Part shown: one piece after another, positions 29,501 through 59,837 of the stretch
Position numbering within the stretch: the stretch's first letter is position 1
How the letters are laid out: each line of letters begins with the position of its first letter
Assembly: GCF_030463535.1 (NCBI RefSeq)
Contig: NC_132896.1
Location: forward strand, 25,729,709 to 25,793,708
Direction of reading: 5' to 3'
Length of the DNA stretch: 64,000 nt
Source: Salminus brasiliensis
Taxonomy: Eukaryota > Chordata > Actinopteri > Characiformes > Bryconidae
Program-made: the position numbers and the translations under genes
The notes under the pieces: model-generated
The model's input: the letters and a program-made list of their open reading frames with translations, nothing else
Databases searched by the model: none
What the model was told of the DNA's origin: nothing

Positions 29501-30193
29501 CTTATTAAAATGCATCCCCAGCGTGACCAGATCAAATCCGGTTTAATTTCCTGCGACTGTAAACAGTTTGGAGTAAAGGTGAGGGTTCCCCAGTAAAGTG
29601 TAAAAGGTAATTTACCCTTGTGTTAAATATGAATGAGATTCGTCTGTGACCAAGTACAAAAGCGGTCCGATCTCAGTGCGGCCTAGGGGGGATTTAGCCA
29701 TGGCTTTTCATGCAAGTGAACAAGTGAAATCCGAATGTGATCCGATCACCCAAAGCGCATGTTAACCAGGTGTCAGCAGGCTCTTAGAGCTTTTCAATTC
29801 TTCAGATGTCTGGTCCCTGTCACCACCTCAGACACTGATATGAAGGTAAGACAATGAACAGCCATCCTTCTGAGATAAGGTTCTGACCGTGACAGCGCTC
29901 CTCTTCCACGGAAGGAGCTCCGGGAGTTCAGGCCACGAGGCTCAATCGTGGCCACCCTCTGCAATTCTGAAGACGTATCATCACATATTGATGGGCCGCT
30001 GCAACACACACAAGCCATGGTTAGATGGTTAGTATACGACAGTGTGACGTTCTATAGAGTAAGAACAGCTCAGGTGCTAATCTTACCGGCTCAGCATGCT
30101 GTCTGCTCTCTCAGAATCATCCTCCATGGAGGTCTTCACTGAGAGCCTATGGGCTGTCAGATCTGTACTCTCCTCCAGCACTTGACCTGTCAT
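25176..30193 (-). CDS. cnga2: cnga2, cyclic-nucleotide-gated channel alpha 2 (6 coding exons, complete)
   Basis: CNGA2 is the pore-forming subunit of the cAMP-gated cation channel of olfactory sensory cilia. Coding exons in order are 30193-30087, 29998-29888, 28243-28067, 27262-27152, 26820-26714 and 26596-25176: 2,034 nt, 677 residues plus stop (human 664). Phases close at all junctions. Visible parts are DDTSSELQR and REWAH…[14 protein letters not shown] in the N-terminus, six transmembrane segments from about residue 148, an arginine-bearing S4 ([15 protein letters not shown]), and the pore LTTIGE at about 343-348. A turret N-glycosylation site (NIS, N319), the C-linker, a cyclic-nucleotide-binding domain (about 461-588) with [10 protein letters not shown], and a C-terminal coiled coil (about 603-648) follow. 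Residue M349 after the filter is unusual. Alpha-2 is favoured over A1/A3 by N-terminal and C-linker identity. Teleosts may have two cnga2 copies, and which one this is cannot be told. Confidence 0.95.
26714..26820 (-). CDS. cnga2: cnga2 coding exon 5
   Basis: A 107-nt exon coding residues 169-205, S2 ([18 protein letters not shown]). CACAG acceptor, donor GTCAGA. Confidence 0.95.
27152..27262 (-). CDS. cnga2: cnga2 coding exon 4
   Basis: Codes residues 132-169. [20 protein letters not shown] is S1, matching human [20 protein letters not shown]. Acceptor AATAG, donor GTAAAG. Confidence 0.95.
27263..28066 (-). other. cnga2: cnga2 intron 3
   Basis: An 804-bp intron holding a short CT-rich tract near 27366-27410. 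No element or exon is recognised. Confidence 0.55.
28067..28243 (-). CDS. cnga2: cnga2 coding exon 3
   Basis: Codes residues 73-132. [20 protein letters not shown] matches human IREWANKNFREEEPRPDSFL, the N-terminal calmodulin-site region. Acceptor CCCAG, donor GTAAGT. Confidence 0.95.
28244..29887 (-). other. cnga2: cnga2 intron 2
   Basis: A 1.6-kb AT-rich intron. A stretch around 29200-29340 with ATGGACCAA weakly resembles the short inverted-repeat family found elsewhere in the window. No exon is seen. Confidence 0.5.
29888..29998 (-). CDS. cnga2: cnga2 coding exon 2
   Basis: Codes residues 36-73. [20 protein letters not shown] aligns with human [17 protein letters not shown]. Acceptor TTGCAG; the donor CACG|GTCAGA gives the phase required by exon 3. 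Confidence 0.92.
30087..30193 (-). CDS. cnga2: cnga2 coding exon 1 (start codon)
   Basis: Codes residues 1-36 from ATG at 30193-30191 ([10 protein letters not shown]…RADSMLSR). Donor GCCG|GTAAGA joins exon 2 in phase. The N-terminus is not conserved enough to prove the ATG; a second in-frame methionine lies 22 codons on. Confidence 0.8.
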
Positions 30194-30735
30194 GCTGTCA
30201 CAGAGTATGTAGATCAACAAGCATCCAAAAACATAGAATCGGTCATTTGTTTCTCAATCTAGTCAAATAAAAAGGAAAGACCCCCTCTGGGATCTCCGCT
30301 TGGTTATATTACTTAGCATTTGGTGTCCAGTTCGACTAGTGTTGAAAGGCAGCTATAAGACAGATGGACAACAACCTAGATGTAGTGGATGGTGAGTCAC
30401 TCAAGTGTTTTCTCAGTTCAAGGGAACTAATGGGGAGTTTGTCCTCCTTCAGCTACAGTAACCGTCTCTACTCTTCTTGGACGAAGTCGCTCTAGATGTT
30501 GAAGCATTGCTGAGAGAGGTCAGTTACTGGGGTTGGGTCAATAATTCGAAACCACAGCTCATGTCAAAGGTACAGGATGTTGGATTATCACCACCTTACC
30601 TCTCACCTCACCCCTAACTCATCCCAAAAGTATTGGATGGAGCACCGTCATTGCAGGAATCACAGTTTCTCTGTTCCACAGCTCAATGCTTATTGAGCCC
30701 TCTAGTGCTTCCCAGTCTATTGACAACATTTTTTT

Positions 30736-30741
30736 AAGATA

Positions 30742-30772
<31 letters not shown>

Positions 30773-31410
30773 TCCTTTATTAGTCCCGCAGTGGGGAAAT
30801 TCACAGTGTGACAGCAGAAAGGGATAGCAGGACACTCAGTTACAAAAATTTAGATAAATAATTTACACTATATACACACAATATAGATAAGAATTGCACA
30901 TGGGGGGGGGGGGGATATTGCACATAGTATTCCCTGAACATGAACATGTGTGTGTAGTTAAGTGTGTGTGTATGTGGTCCTCTGGGAGCAGTGCTGGTTG
31001 TGCAGTCTGATGGCAGCAGGAAGGAAGGACCTGCGATACCGCTCCTTCACACACTTGGGATGAAGTAGCCTGTCGCTAAAGGAGCTGCCCAGTGCTGCCA
31101 GAGTCTCATGCATGGGGTGGGAGCTGTTCTCCAGCATGGATGCCAGCTTGGTTGTCATCCTCCTGTCTCCCACCACCTGCACTGGGTCTAAGAAGCACCC
31201 CAGGACAGAGCCGGCCCTCTTTATGAGTTTGTCCAGTCTCTTCTTATCTGCCGTCGAGATGCTACTGCCCCAGCAGACCACTCCATAAAAGATGGCAGAT
31301 GCCACCACTGTGTCGAAGAACGTCCTCAGGAGTGCTCCCTGCACTCCAAAGGACCTCAATCTCCTCAGCAGGTAGAGTCTGCTCTGGCCTTTCTTGTAGA
31401 GGTTATACAA
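30736..31410 (-). mobile_element. 5'-truncated L2-type LINE, 3' end
   Basis: The minus strand encodes the C-terminal end of an L2/CR1-clade reverse transcriptase (KKGQSRLYLLRRLRSFGV, VCWGSSISTADKKRLDKLIK, AGSVLG, SFLPAAIRLHN). A non-coding tail ends in AATAAAGGACTA and six to seven TTATC units. Sequence upstream of about 31410 is not LINE, so the copy is truncated, as is usual for retrotransposed inserts. Confidence 0.85.
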
Positions 31411-31758
31411 ACTGTGTGTGTGTACAGTTGAACACTTCTTTTAGGAAGTCACTTTTTGGAAGTGGGGTCGGGATACAGTTGGACTCATAGTGTAGTATAC
31501 ATTAAATTGGATGTTGAGTGTACAGGCATGCCTCTTAACGTCCTGTTAGTGATCATGATTGACTACAGCTGGTAGTTTCATTAAATTGACCGGCACACAG
31601 TCCAATGGGAAAGTCCAAGAAGCTCTGATCTGATTTCTAGGTATAAATGAACAGGATACATTTTGATCATACTGCTGTAGTTCTTATAATACACTCTTTG
31701 TAGTATAATACACTTATGTAGTAAAGACAATGTTTCTATATAGAACCACGGCAACTCT

Positions 31759-32066
31759 GGGGCAGTGGTAGCTCAGCGGTTAGAGCTCCGGGCTATTGAT
31801 GACAGGGTTGTGGGTTCGATACTGCCACTGTTGGGCAAGCTGCCACTGTTGGACCCCTGAGCAAGGCCCTTCACCCTCTCTGCTCCCCAAGTGCCACAGC
31901 AATGGCTACCTACCGCTCCAGGCACGTATATGTGCTCACTGTCCACTGTGTGTGTTTCACTGGTGTGTATGTGTGTGTTCACTGCATGTATGGGATAAAA
32001 ACGGAAGCCAAATTCCATCTGTGTCCATCACAAATGGTCAATATGGTTGTCTTGTCTTGTCTTTGG
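31759..32066 (+). mobile_element. tRNA-derived SINE, copy 2
   Basis: Starts GGGGCAGTGGTAGCTCAGCG, with the same A/B-box-like blocks and CTGAGCAAGGCCCTTC body as copy 1 (21781-22100). The tail is repeated TTGTC units. It is more diverged, with an internal duplication of GCCACTGTTGG. Confidence 0.8.
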
Positions 32067-32589
32067 ATGCTCCCATGGTTCTTTCCCTATTTAAAGAACC
32101 CTCAGCACCTTATAGAGCCCTTGGAGTTAGGAAATTATGTGTATAGTGAACAGAGGTTAAGGCGGTCACCCAGTCGCGACCAAATCCTTCAGAGAAGTTG
32201 CCGTCACCGTGGAGATATCCTTGGCATCCATAGCAACTACAGATATTGCAGTAGTGATTACCCTCTATTTGAATCAATAAGTGCTGGATCAAGTGGGAAT
32301 CAGTGCAGTGATGCAGGGCAGCTTCTTCCACAAGCCGTTATGCATTCACAAATCATGAGAAAAGACACAGTGACCAGACAATATCCAATAAACCCTGAAG
32401 ACTGGGTTTCCACTTCAGCTGAATCTGATACACCTGTGAGTCAGAAGCGCTGAGCTGATTACTGTATTTGTCCAGTGTGTAATAATCCAGCTTGTATTAC
32501 TGAGAGCTTAGCAAGGTCTGCACCAAATACACACAGATTAAAGGATCAAAGTGGAAGGGAAACATTTTTATCATTTTTATGTAAAATCT

Positions 32590-32750
32590 ATATACCGTCT
32601 CAACCGTCTCAACCAGTGACTCCTCTGTTCTCCATATTTATATCTATTTAATCCAGTCTGCACTGTTCTTTACTGCTGCACTTAGCACTTCACTTTAAAT
32701 ATACAACTCTGCACATGTAAAGTTTACAGGTGTGTCTGTGTGTGTATGTC

Positions 32751-32795
<45 letters not shown>

Positions 32796-32916
32796 GATGG
32801 GTGTGTTTGTTACTTCTGTAATGTCAGTTATCGTGCACTGTGAGCTACTGTAACCAAAAACAAATTCCTTGTATGTGTAAGCATACTTGGCCAATAAAGT
32901 CCGATTCTGATTCTGA
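32590..32916 (+). mobile_element. retroposon 3' end with (TG)n
   Basis: A non-coding stretch with a TG microsatellite at 32753-32793, then CCTTGTATGTGTAAGCATAC, TTGGCCAATAAAGTCCGA and a TTCTGAT repeat. This tail ends many fish LINE/SINE copies. No reverse-transcriptase sequence is present. Confidence 0.6.
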
Positions 32917-32929
32917 TATAGATATCATC

Positions 32930-33082
32930 ACTGTCACACAAAAACCCTGTATCTCCATTTCCCCCATTGTTTAACAAATTTAACAGTTGCTTCTCAGATT
33001 GTAGCAGAATTCAGGATGAATGGACCAATAGAAATGTTTTTTTTTCTTTTTTTTTTGAGATACAAGGTTTGTGTGACAGTGA
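32930..33082. mobile_element. short inverted-repeat element, copy 2 (best preserved)
   Basis: About 150 bp between terminal inverted repeats of roughly 27 bp: CACTGTCACACAAAAACC…GTATCTC on the left, GAGATACAAGG…GTGTGACAGTG on the right. An internal ATGGACCAATAGAAATG motif is shared with other copies. No coding sequence. Confidence 0.75.
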
Positions 33083-33589
33083 TAAATTGCATAACATATT
33101 TAAATGCCATTGCAAGTGAAATCATCTTACATTTAGTAAAACATGATGTATCATAACATCACAATTTTCTGATTTTGTTGTAATTTTAGAAATATTAGAA
33201 TATTATATGATGTATTAAATTGTTCATAGACATGCTTATTTCTTTGAAGAACCATCTACCAGTTTTTCCCCCATTGCAAGAAAGCCTTTAACCAGGCCAA
33301 GCGTTAGAATAAAGCTATCATGGTTCTATACAGAACCCTTTAAGAAATCCATTTTTAAACTTGTTTTAAACTTGTTTGGTTCTTTTTTTGTTTTGTTTTT
33401 TTAAAGCAAAATTATCATTTTCATTTATTGAAATAAAAGTAACATTATGGAAAAAGACTTGAAAAAATACTTAAGTTACATAATCAAACAGTCCTCACAA
33501 AATATTAATAATAGATAGGAATTGTTTTATGAAAAAATCTTAGAAAATAGACACTTCTATAAACTTCTTAAGATAATAATATAATATAT

Positions 33590-33595
33590 ATAATA

Positions 33596-33666
<71 letters not shown>
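33590..33666. repeat. (TA)n microsatellite
   Basis: About 70 bp of TA dinucleotides between cnga2 and pls3. Confidence 0.95.
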
Positions 33667-33670
<4 letters not shown>

Positions 33671-34105
33671 TGTTTGTTTTGGGGTTTTTTTGGTTCAATG
33701 TAAGTGTCTATTTATATATATTTGCCAATAGAATAATACACCTACAATACATAACATTCATCTAAACAAGTACATTTAAATTACACTTTTAATTATTAAA
33801 AAATAAAAAGTTAAACAATCTTACATTATTAATACAACAACCCCAGAGTGAAAATATCAGATATTTATGTATCTAGATCTAAGATGATTTTACTTGGCAG
33901 GATAGCGTATGTACAAAGTAGAGCAGCAAGGTAAAGACAACACATCTCTGACTTTCTGTAGACTTTTATACAATTGACAGATACTGGAACTTATATTTGT
34001 GTTTCTAGTAAAATAAGTAATTCAGAACGTTTACAGGTAGCCTGGGTCATCAACAGATGCAGGTCTGATCAATACAAACACAACTTTTGCGACCAAGTAA
34101 CTCAC

Positions 34106-34290
34106 CTGTCTTTGATCCGCCTTAGTCTGTCTTTGAGGTTTTCCAGTCAAAAACTGGTTCCAGGACTATTCGTCTATTACAGAAATGAAGCCTTCCATTT
34201 TGTTCAGCACTAAAGGGAAGCTTTCCCTCGGAGACGCAGTGTCAGCTGTGCCCTTTCAGCTTGGAGCATCAAGTCTTCTCTACACACGGC
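34106..34290 (-). other. candidate non-coding 5' exon of cnga2
   Basis: A near-perfect donor (AAAGACAG|GTGAGTTA) lies 3.9 kb upstream of the cnga2 ATG in the right orientation. Only the splice site supports it. Confidence 0.25.
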
Positions 34291-34431
34291 TGAGGTCCGC
34301 CAGTCACGACCGGAATGAATACCCTGCGAATCAAATCAGGGCAGCGGAGAGTGAGAGGATGAGAGGGGAGGGGAGATAGAGAATGGAGGGTTGAGAGGGA
34401 AGATGGTACCATATGGCACTTCAGACATCAT

Positions 34432-34498
34432 ACACACACACAAACACACACACACACACATTCACACACAAACACACACACACACACACACACACACC
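34432..34498. repeat. (CA)n microsatellite
   Basis: An interrupted CA repeat of about 65 bp. Confidence 0.9.
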
Positions 34499-35109
34499 TC
34501 TCCATCTACTCTGCACATCATACTCTGGCAGCCAGAATTAAGCCAAATGTTGTTTGTCCACCTTCTATTGGTACTTATGCACAACCAGAGCAGGGCATCA
34601 CTCAGAGATGGGGGACGGGGTGCTTTTATTGGCGAGTGTTGCGCTGGACCTTTTGTATGATGAAGCTCATTGTAATTCAGACGGGCCCTTGTCTCTTTGA
34701 AGTGCACTGATTGCACAGTGTCGTGCTTTTCTATGCGAATGACACCTGATTAGATGCAAAAGGATTGGAGGATTTCCACATGCTGAAGTGTAACATTTTT
34801 GATACAGCATTGAAATAAAATAAATAAAAACGTAAGAAATTCAGCTTTGAGGCAGTGCATCCAAAGCAGAGGCCTAACTGGAATCTTCTAAATTTCCACA
34901 CTGTAAAAAAATCTACATTAAATGTGTTGGCCTATGCAGAATTTTGCTTCCTGCACTGGAAATGGAAAAGCAGTAGGTTAAAATAATCATTTAAGATAGT
35001 CCAACACAATCTTTTTCAATGTATCTTTCTTAAAGGTTCTATTAGGGACCATTTCTGAACAGTTAAAGCACCATTTAATCATCCAGAAGGTTCTTTGAGT
35101 TATGGTCCT

Positions 35110-35860
35110 GTAGGCATGTTCATAAGTATTTGGACAACAGCACAGTCTTTCTAATTTTGTCTCCGTACCCCATCTCAACAGACACGAAATGAAGCAATCA
35201 ATGTGAGACCTTCAACTTTAATTTAAGAGATTTAACAAAAAATAGCATTCGTTTAGAAAGTGACATTTCTACAGGTCCTCCATTCTCACAGGCTCAAAAG
35301 TAATTGGACAAACTAGCTTTTTAATGATTTTACATACAGAAATGTTATTTAATAATTCAACAAAACATTTGCAGTCAATGACTGCCTGAGGTCTAGCCCC
35401 CACTGACATCCCTAAAGGCTGAGTTTCCTGCCTCAAGATGCTTTGCCAGGCCTTTCCTGGAGCTACCTACAGTTGCTGCTTGTTTGTGGGTCAGGTGACT
35501 GACAGACATTTAAGAACCATCTATACTTTGCCTCAAGAAACTCTTGGGTTGCTTCTGCAGCATGATTCAGGTCAAACTCTCTCTGTACTGTGAATCGCCA
35601 TCCAATCAATTTGGAAAATGTGGCTGAACCTGTGCAGAAAACCTTGCTCTGTACACTTCAGAATTCATCACGCTACTTCTATCATCAGTCAACAACAGTC
35701 AATCAGTTCCATTTGGCAGCCATACATGACATGTCATAACAGTACCTCCACCATGTTTAACAGATGATGTGGTACGCTTCAGATCATCACCTGGGCAGTT
35801 TAGTCTAATCTGTCCCTTCTGTTCTTATGTGTTACCTCTCTAGCTTTTAGGCCTTGGCTG
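35110..35860 (-). pseudogene. Tc1-like transposon remnant, minus strand
   Basis: The plus strand reads the complement of a fish Tc1 family: the end block AAGTATTTGGACAA, then AAAAGTAATTGGACAAAC, AATGACTGCCTGAGGTCTAG, ATGCTTTGCCAGGCCTTTCC, AATCAATTTGG and CAGATGATGTGGTA. These are the 3' end and C-terminal transposase region, heavily mutated with stops. The N-terminal half is missing. Confidence 0.7.
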
Positions 35861-36094
35861 CCTGGAATCGCAGCTTAGTTTAAGAAATTACAGAATTTGG
35901 TACCAGCAATCTAACTATATGCTATGCTCTCCATAGCTCTCCATGTCTCCATTTGGGACAAAGACACATTTTCCTTACAATAAGCCCTTCAATAAGCATC
36001 AATCCAATCAGACATGAATAAAGTATACCTTCCTGAGTTTAAATAAAGCGCACAACACTTTTTTACATACTTCCGCTCATTTCAGGGTACCAGA

Positions 36095-36633
36095 CTGTTT
36101 GGCTTCCCAGGTGTTTGTGATTACTCAGGTGTGTTCCATTGCTTCAATAGTGCAGTAATAGGACACCCAGGCTTGCTCTCAAGCTTTTAAACACCTCTGG
36201 AGTCTGTAGTAGCTATTGTTCAACATAATAAAATAAGGGATAAGAGCTGTGCCAGTAAAAGTCATTAGCCATTATGCGTCTAAAAACAAGAATAAAACCT
36301 TTAGAGGCAACAGGACAACTTTGGGATTTCCCAAACCAACTGTGTGGAATATCATGAAGAAGAAAGAGCGCACTGGTGAGCTCATTAATCACAAAGGGAC
36401 AGGAAGGCCAAGGAAGACCTCCACTACTGATGGCAGAAGAATCCTCAACTGTCTGTCCGACAGATCAGCAACAGCCTTCAGGAGGCCGGTGTGCATTGGT
36501 CACAGGCTACTATCTGCAGAAGACTTAATGAACAGAAACACAGAGGCTACATCGCAAGATGTGCACCAGAATGGCTAGATTACATTTTGCAATACTTAAA
36601 AGAGCCTGCAGAATTTTGGACAGATGAGACCAA
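36095..36633 (+). pseudogene. second Tc1-like transposase remnant, N-terminal half
   Basis: A different Tc1 family from 35110-35860, on the plus strand. The frame from 36249 shows the paired-like DNA-binding region: KVISHYASKNKNKT, LGFPKPTVWNIMKKKE, GTGRPRKTSTTDGR. A frameshift and deletion follow, then FWTDETK, the first catalytic aspartate block. It is cut off there, next to the element at 36634. Confidence 0.8.
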
Positions 36634-36849
36634 AGCTGTGTCCGAAACTGCGCCCTATATCATATCCCTTTCAGTGATATTCCATTGCTGTGTGACAGTA
36701 GAGCGCATCGCTGTCACCCTGTCACACACTGTGGGATTGTTATATTGCACCGAAAATTCAGCACTACGGTTTTTTAGACACCACTACTAAATGGTGGAAC
36801 CCCAAAGTAGTGCACTAAATAGTGAATAGGGTACAGCTTTGGACACAGC
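36634..36849. mobile_element. small inverted-repeat element at the broken end of Tc1
   Basis: Imperfect terminal inverted repeats: GCTGTGTCCGAAACTGC…CCCTAT on the left, ATAGGG…AGCTTTGGACACAGC on the right. The interior has 'tagtgcactaaatagtg', also seen near 23.4 and 23.7 kb. Confidence 0.65.
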
Positions 36850-37503
36850 CAACATCATTATCTCAACCTTTTTTATTGCTAAAAGTCCATTTGAGGAAAA
36901 ATCAGGAGCCTTCTTGTGCATTTATATCACAGACATTTGATGGAAACAGCTAATCCAGTTACATAAGATTAAACCTAAACCTCCTAATTGTATTTTTCAG
37001 AGCCAAACCAATCGCTGTGAAATATAATTAGAGCTCTGTGGAACTAAAACAGTGTAGTAAATCAAACAGCAGTGTATCCTCACCCCACTAGAAAATCATC
37101 CTTTAATTGCAGGCCTGATCATTAATTTAGACTGCCCATGAGTCTTGCCCAGTCCCTTGTGAGATTGCGGAGGATTATAAACCCTCATCTGCTTTGAGTG
37201 TAGATGCAATGCACACTCTCTTATCCTCCACTCGTCAAGCATCTGTGTTTCATAAGGCCTGATGTGGCACACTGATGAGAGCACCTCGTCGAGTGGCAGC
37301 AGAAAGAGAAGGACAGGAGGATCAGTGTAGCGGAGGCAGGTTTGCTGCCCTGTGAACCCTTCTCTGTCCTGCAGACCGGGTGATGGATATGACTGGGAAA
37401 GCAGGTGAAGAAGCAGGGCCAAGAACAGGGCAGCCTTTGTTTCAATGAGACCATCAACAGACGGTGGTGTTCAAATGCAGGGCAGGCCTCTCATGTTGCG
37501 CAC

Positions 37504-38219
37504 CAGGGGCGTTTCTAGACTACTTGTTGTACCAGGGCACACACAGAATTTAGAGGGGCACAGTTGGACCCCTCTGCTTGTGTAATAATATTACTATTGT
37601 TAATAATAATAATATTACTGTCACATTCATATTTCCTGCATGTAAAACTGTGATCATTTTCTTTGCATCATCAGTTCATGTTAGCTAGACAACAGGCTTT
37701 TAAATAGAGTACCGTAATATTGGCTGTATCATGGCAGTCATTTTGCAAGCTTATCGTCGCTCTCCAGTCACAAACATGTATCTCCAAAATGGTGACCTTA
37801 CAGAAGGCAAAAACATCCTTAACTTTAAATGGCAGTCAATGGAAAATAAGAGCTACAGGGTTCAAACCACGGAGAACATTTTAAAAATGGAGATGGTTTT
37901 CATTGGACAGCAGTGAAATGTTATCAGTGCCCCTTTTATCATGCTGAATAAAGCCTAAATGAATAAATGAATGCTTTTGCTCCAGTGGTCTAATATGTAT
38001 TTTGACAGGTTATAGTGGCCTAAATCAAAACATAAAGCATGTCTGTTTTTTACGAATGGGCTTTACTCAGCTCAAATAACCCGTTAGCTTCTCAAGCTTT
38101 AAAAAAGATGCAGGGGCATTATGGGAAATGCTCAGCAAAGAGACCATGATTTTTAGTGGGGTACAATATCACTTTATTGGGGGCACGTGCTGAGTAAATT
38201 GGGTGTAATGACGCCCCTG
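37504..38219. mobile_element. possible hAT-like non-autonomous element
   Basis: The left end CAGGGGCGTTTCTAGA and right end AATGACGCCCCTG are inverted copies of CAGGGGCG, a hAT-type terminus. The interior is non-coding. A stretch at 37770-37880 (TGTATCTCCAAAATGG…CAGTCAATGG) resembles the short inverted-repeat family. A clear 8-bp target duplication was not seen. Confidence 0.5.
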
Positions 38220-39439
38220 TTTTACACCCCAGGAAGATGGTGGGGGAAATATGAGGTTTTGGAAGGACTGAAGGGATATAAAGGATCTAAACTCTGGAGT
38301 TTCATTACTGCCACCTTCTAGCCTAGACAACGCTTCAAGCGCCTCAACATATTCTGGGTGTCGCTCCGAAGCTGCGCATCACATCCTGGTTTAAGAGAGA
38401 TTCCTCTCTGGCTGGACTGAATGGGATTTCTGAAAAATTGCACACTGTGGTCAACAAAAATGTTCAGATCCCGATTCTACTGGATCCTCTGAACTATATG
38501 GTTGTAATGAGTCCAAATATGAAATCTGCTGCCCACAGACCTGATATCCTAATGGCAGAGTCATGCCAATATGGATATTTTAATTAGTTAACTACCACCT
38601 CTTAGGTAGAGATGCATCCATCTGCAGGACCGGAGAGCCAGCCGCAGCTCTCCACCAGCAGCTCTCAGTGCAGTTGTTGTAGACATGCGCCCCTTAGCGG
38701 CGAGTAGTTTCCCTGTAAGGACTAGTAAGTATTTATAGTTTCCCAGTACAGGGGAATCTCAGGTGGTGTTGAGACTTGTTGGGAGTAATCAGTAAATACT
38801 CTGATATTATTTTACTAAATGCTGTTAAGACTCACAAGAGGTGGATTATTAAAGGAAGAGCACTGCCTATGGATTCTGAACCTTTCTTTTTTTCTTTAAC
38901 CAAGCTTATAACCAAATTTCTTTATTTTTACAGTTATTTTTTTTCATAGATTTATCATTTACAAGCACAGCTTGCCTCCTTAACATATTTTATTTTAAAT
39001 TTTATTCTTATATTTACAATTACATATTTAGAAGTATAACTTCTACTTCCAAAACTTATTTATTTGGATTAATAGACATTTTTTTCTTTTAAATATCTGA
39101 TGATTCGCTGAAGGCATTCTTCATAGAACTGCTGCACTTCTAATTTAAGGTGGAACGATAACCTTTAATAAGACACCAACTTCTTGTTAGATAACGTGTA
39201 CCTGATTTTAAAAAAGGTTCGTTTAGCAGCCTTTAGTAAGATTTAGTAAACGTTAACTTCTCTAAAACTGATCACTGCGGTGTTCTTGTGGCCTGGCGAA
39301 ATGAGGGAAAAGCATCAGTCAAATAAAAGCACTGCTAAAGAACCACAGCTGAACAAGTGCAGAACTGTGAAGACATGCATGGGTGCAGGAGAAACACCAT
39401 AAAGAAGAAACAAGACCCAGGTGGAGGACTATGAACAGG

Positions 39440-39445
39440 TTTATT
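39440..39445 (-). terminator. pls3: pls3 poly(A) signal
   Basis: AATAAA on the minus strand, 1.1 kb after the pls3 stop, giving a 3' UTR close to the mammalian length. Other signals nearer the stop are not excluded. Confidence 0.6.
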
Positions 39446-40556
39446 TTTTCAGAATGCAGATAGATTACAGACATGTTCATATTTTGGTCTCTATCTTCTG
39501 TCCATAGTCAACATGCTCCATTAAGGCTAGGCAGTTCCAGTTTTATCCCCCTCCCTCCCCTCCCTCCCTCCCCTCCCCTCAATAACGTTTTTGGTTATGG
39601 TTAACCAACAGAAGAAAAAAAAAATGGACTCCAACCTCTTAACCTCCTTTTGTTTACATTATTCCCATTTTTCTCCTTGAATTGTTCCTGACTACACAGC
39701 ATGAATGTTAATATTTAAAGCTCTGTCAACTTCCCAGGAGTGTACAGTTTTAAATAACAATAATAAAAAAAGAACTTTTTCATGCATAGTTCATTTTGTC
39801 TGCATCATCCTTTATGTAAAAAGCAAGTTTTGAGTATACATGTACATAAGACACATAGTAAAATGAGTTAATTGCAATGGAATGTATTAAAGCTTCTACC
39901 TGCAAAAGGATGTGCATGTATGTGTTTCTTGTTGTTTTGGTAAACTCTACGCATGTATAAAATGCTAGGAAAATAAGCATCCAATTTAAACAAAGTTATA
40001 AAGAGGCCACAGAGTTATTTTCGGTACTGCATAACAGGCAATACTGCCACGAGTAAGGCCCGTCTCCATGTCCGCGCAGAACTCGCAGAGCAGACAAGCT
40101 GAGATGTACATTTTAAAACTACACCAGTCACTCGCGCACAATTCCTCCACAATCAAATATGCAAATAAAAATATACACTGCACAGTCTGACATGGCTTGG
40201 GTCCGACGCAGATATGATTTAGTCGCCTTGCATCAATAAGAGCGGCTGGGGGATGTACCTTTGCAGAATCTGTTGGAAGTTTGTAGCTGTTGTGTTCTAG
40301 AAATCGATTGCCCCCACCATCCCAGTTTACCCTACCCTCCCCGTTTACCCAACCATCCCAGACCTGTTAAACAAAACATGATTCTTTTGCATCTGTTGGT
40401 GTTAGAGTTTCGTTCTTTTTCTTTCCTTTTTTTTTTAAACTATAATGGTTAATTTAATTCAACCAGAAGCCTTTCAACCAGCAAAACGGCTTGTGGGTCA
40501 GACATCGGCTTTTGATTGGCTATGGGGTCCCACTTTTCTGTTTTGTTTATTTTATT
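39446..40556 (-). other. pls3: pls3 3' UTR
   Basis: Non-coding sequence between the stop codon and the AATAAA signal, free of recognisable transposons, unlike the DNA beyond it. Confidence 0.6.
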
Positions 40557-59787
<19,231 letters not shown>

Positions 59788-59837
59788 CTCCCTGGAGAAC
59801 AACCTGTACCTTTTTTAGACCAACAGTGTGCCTTTTT

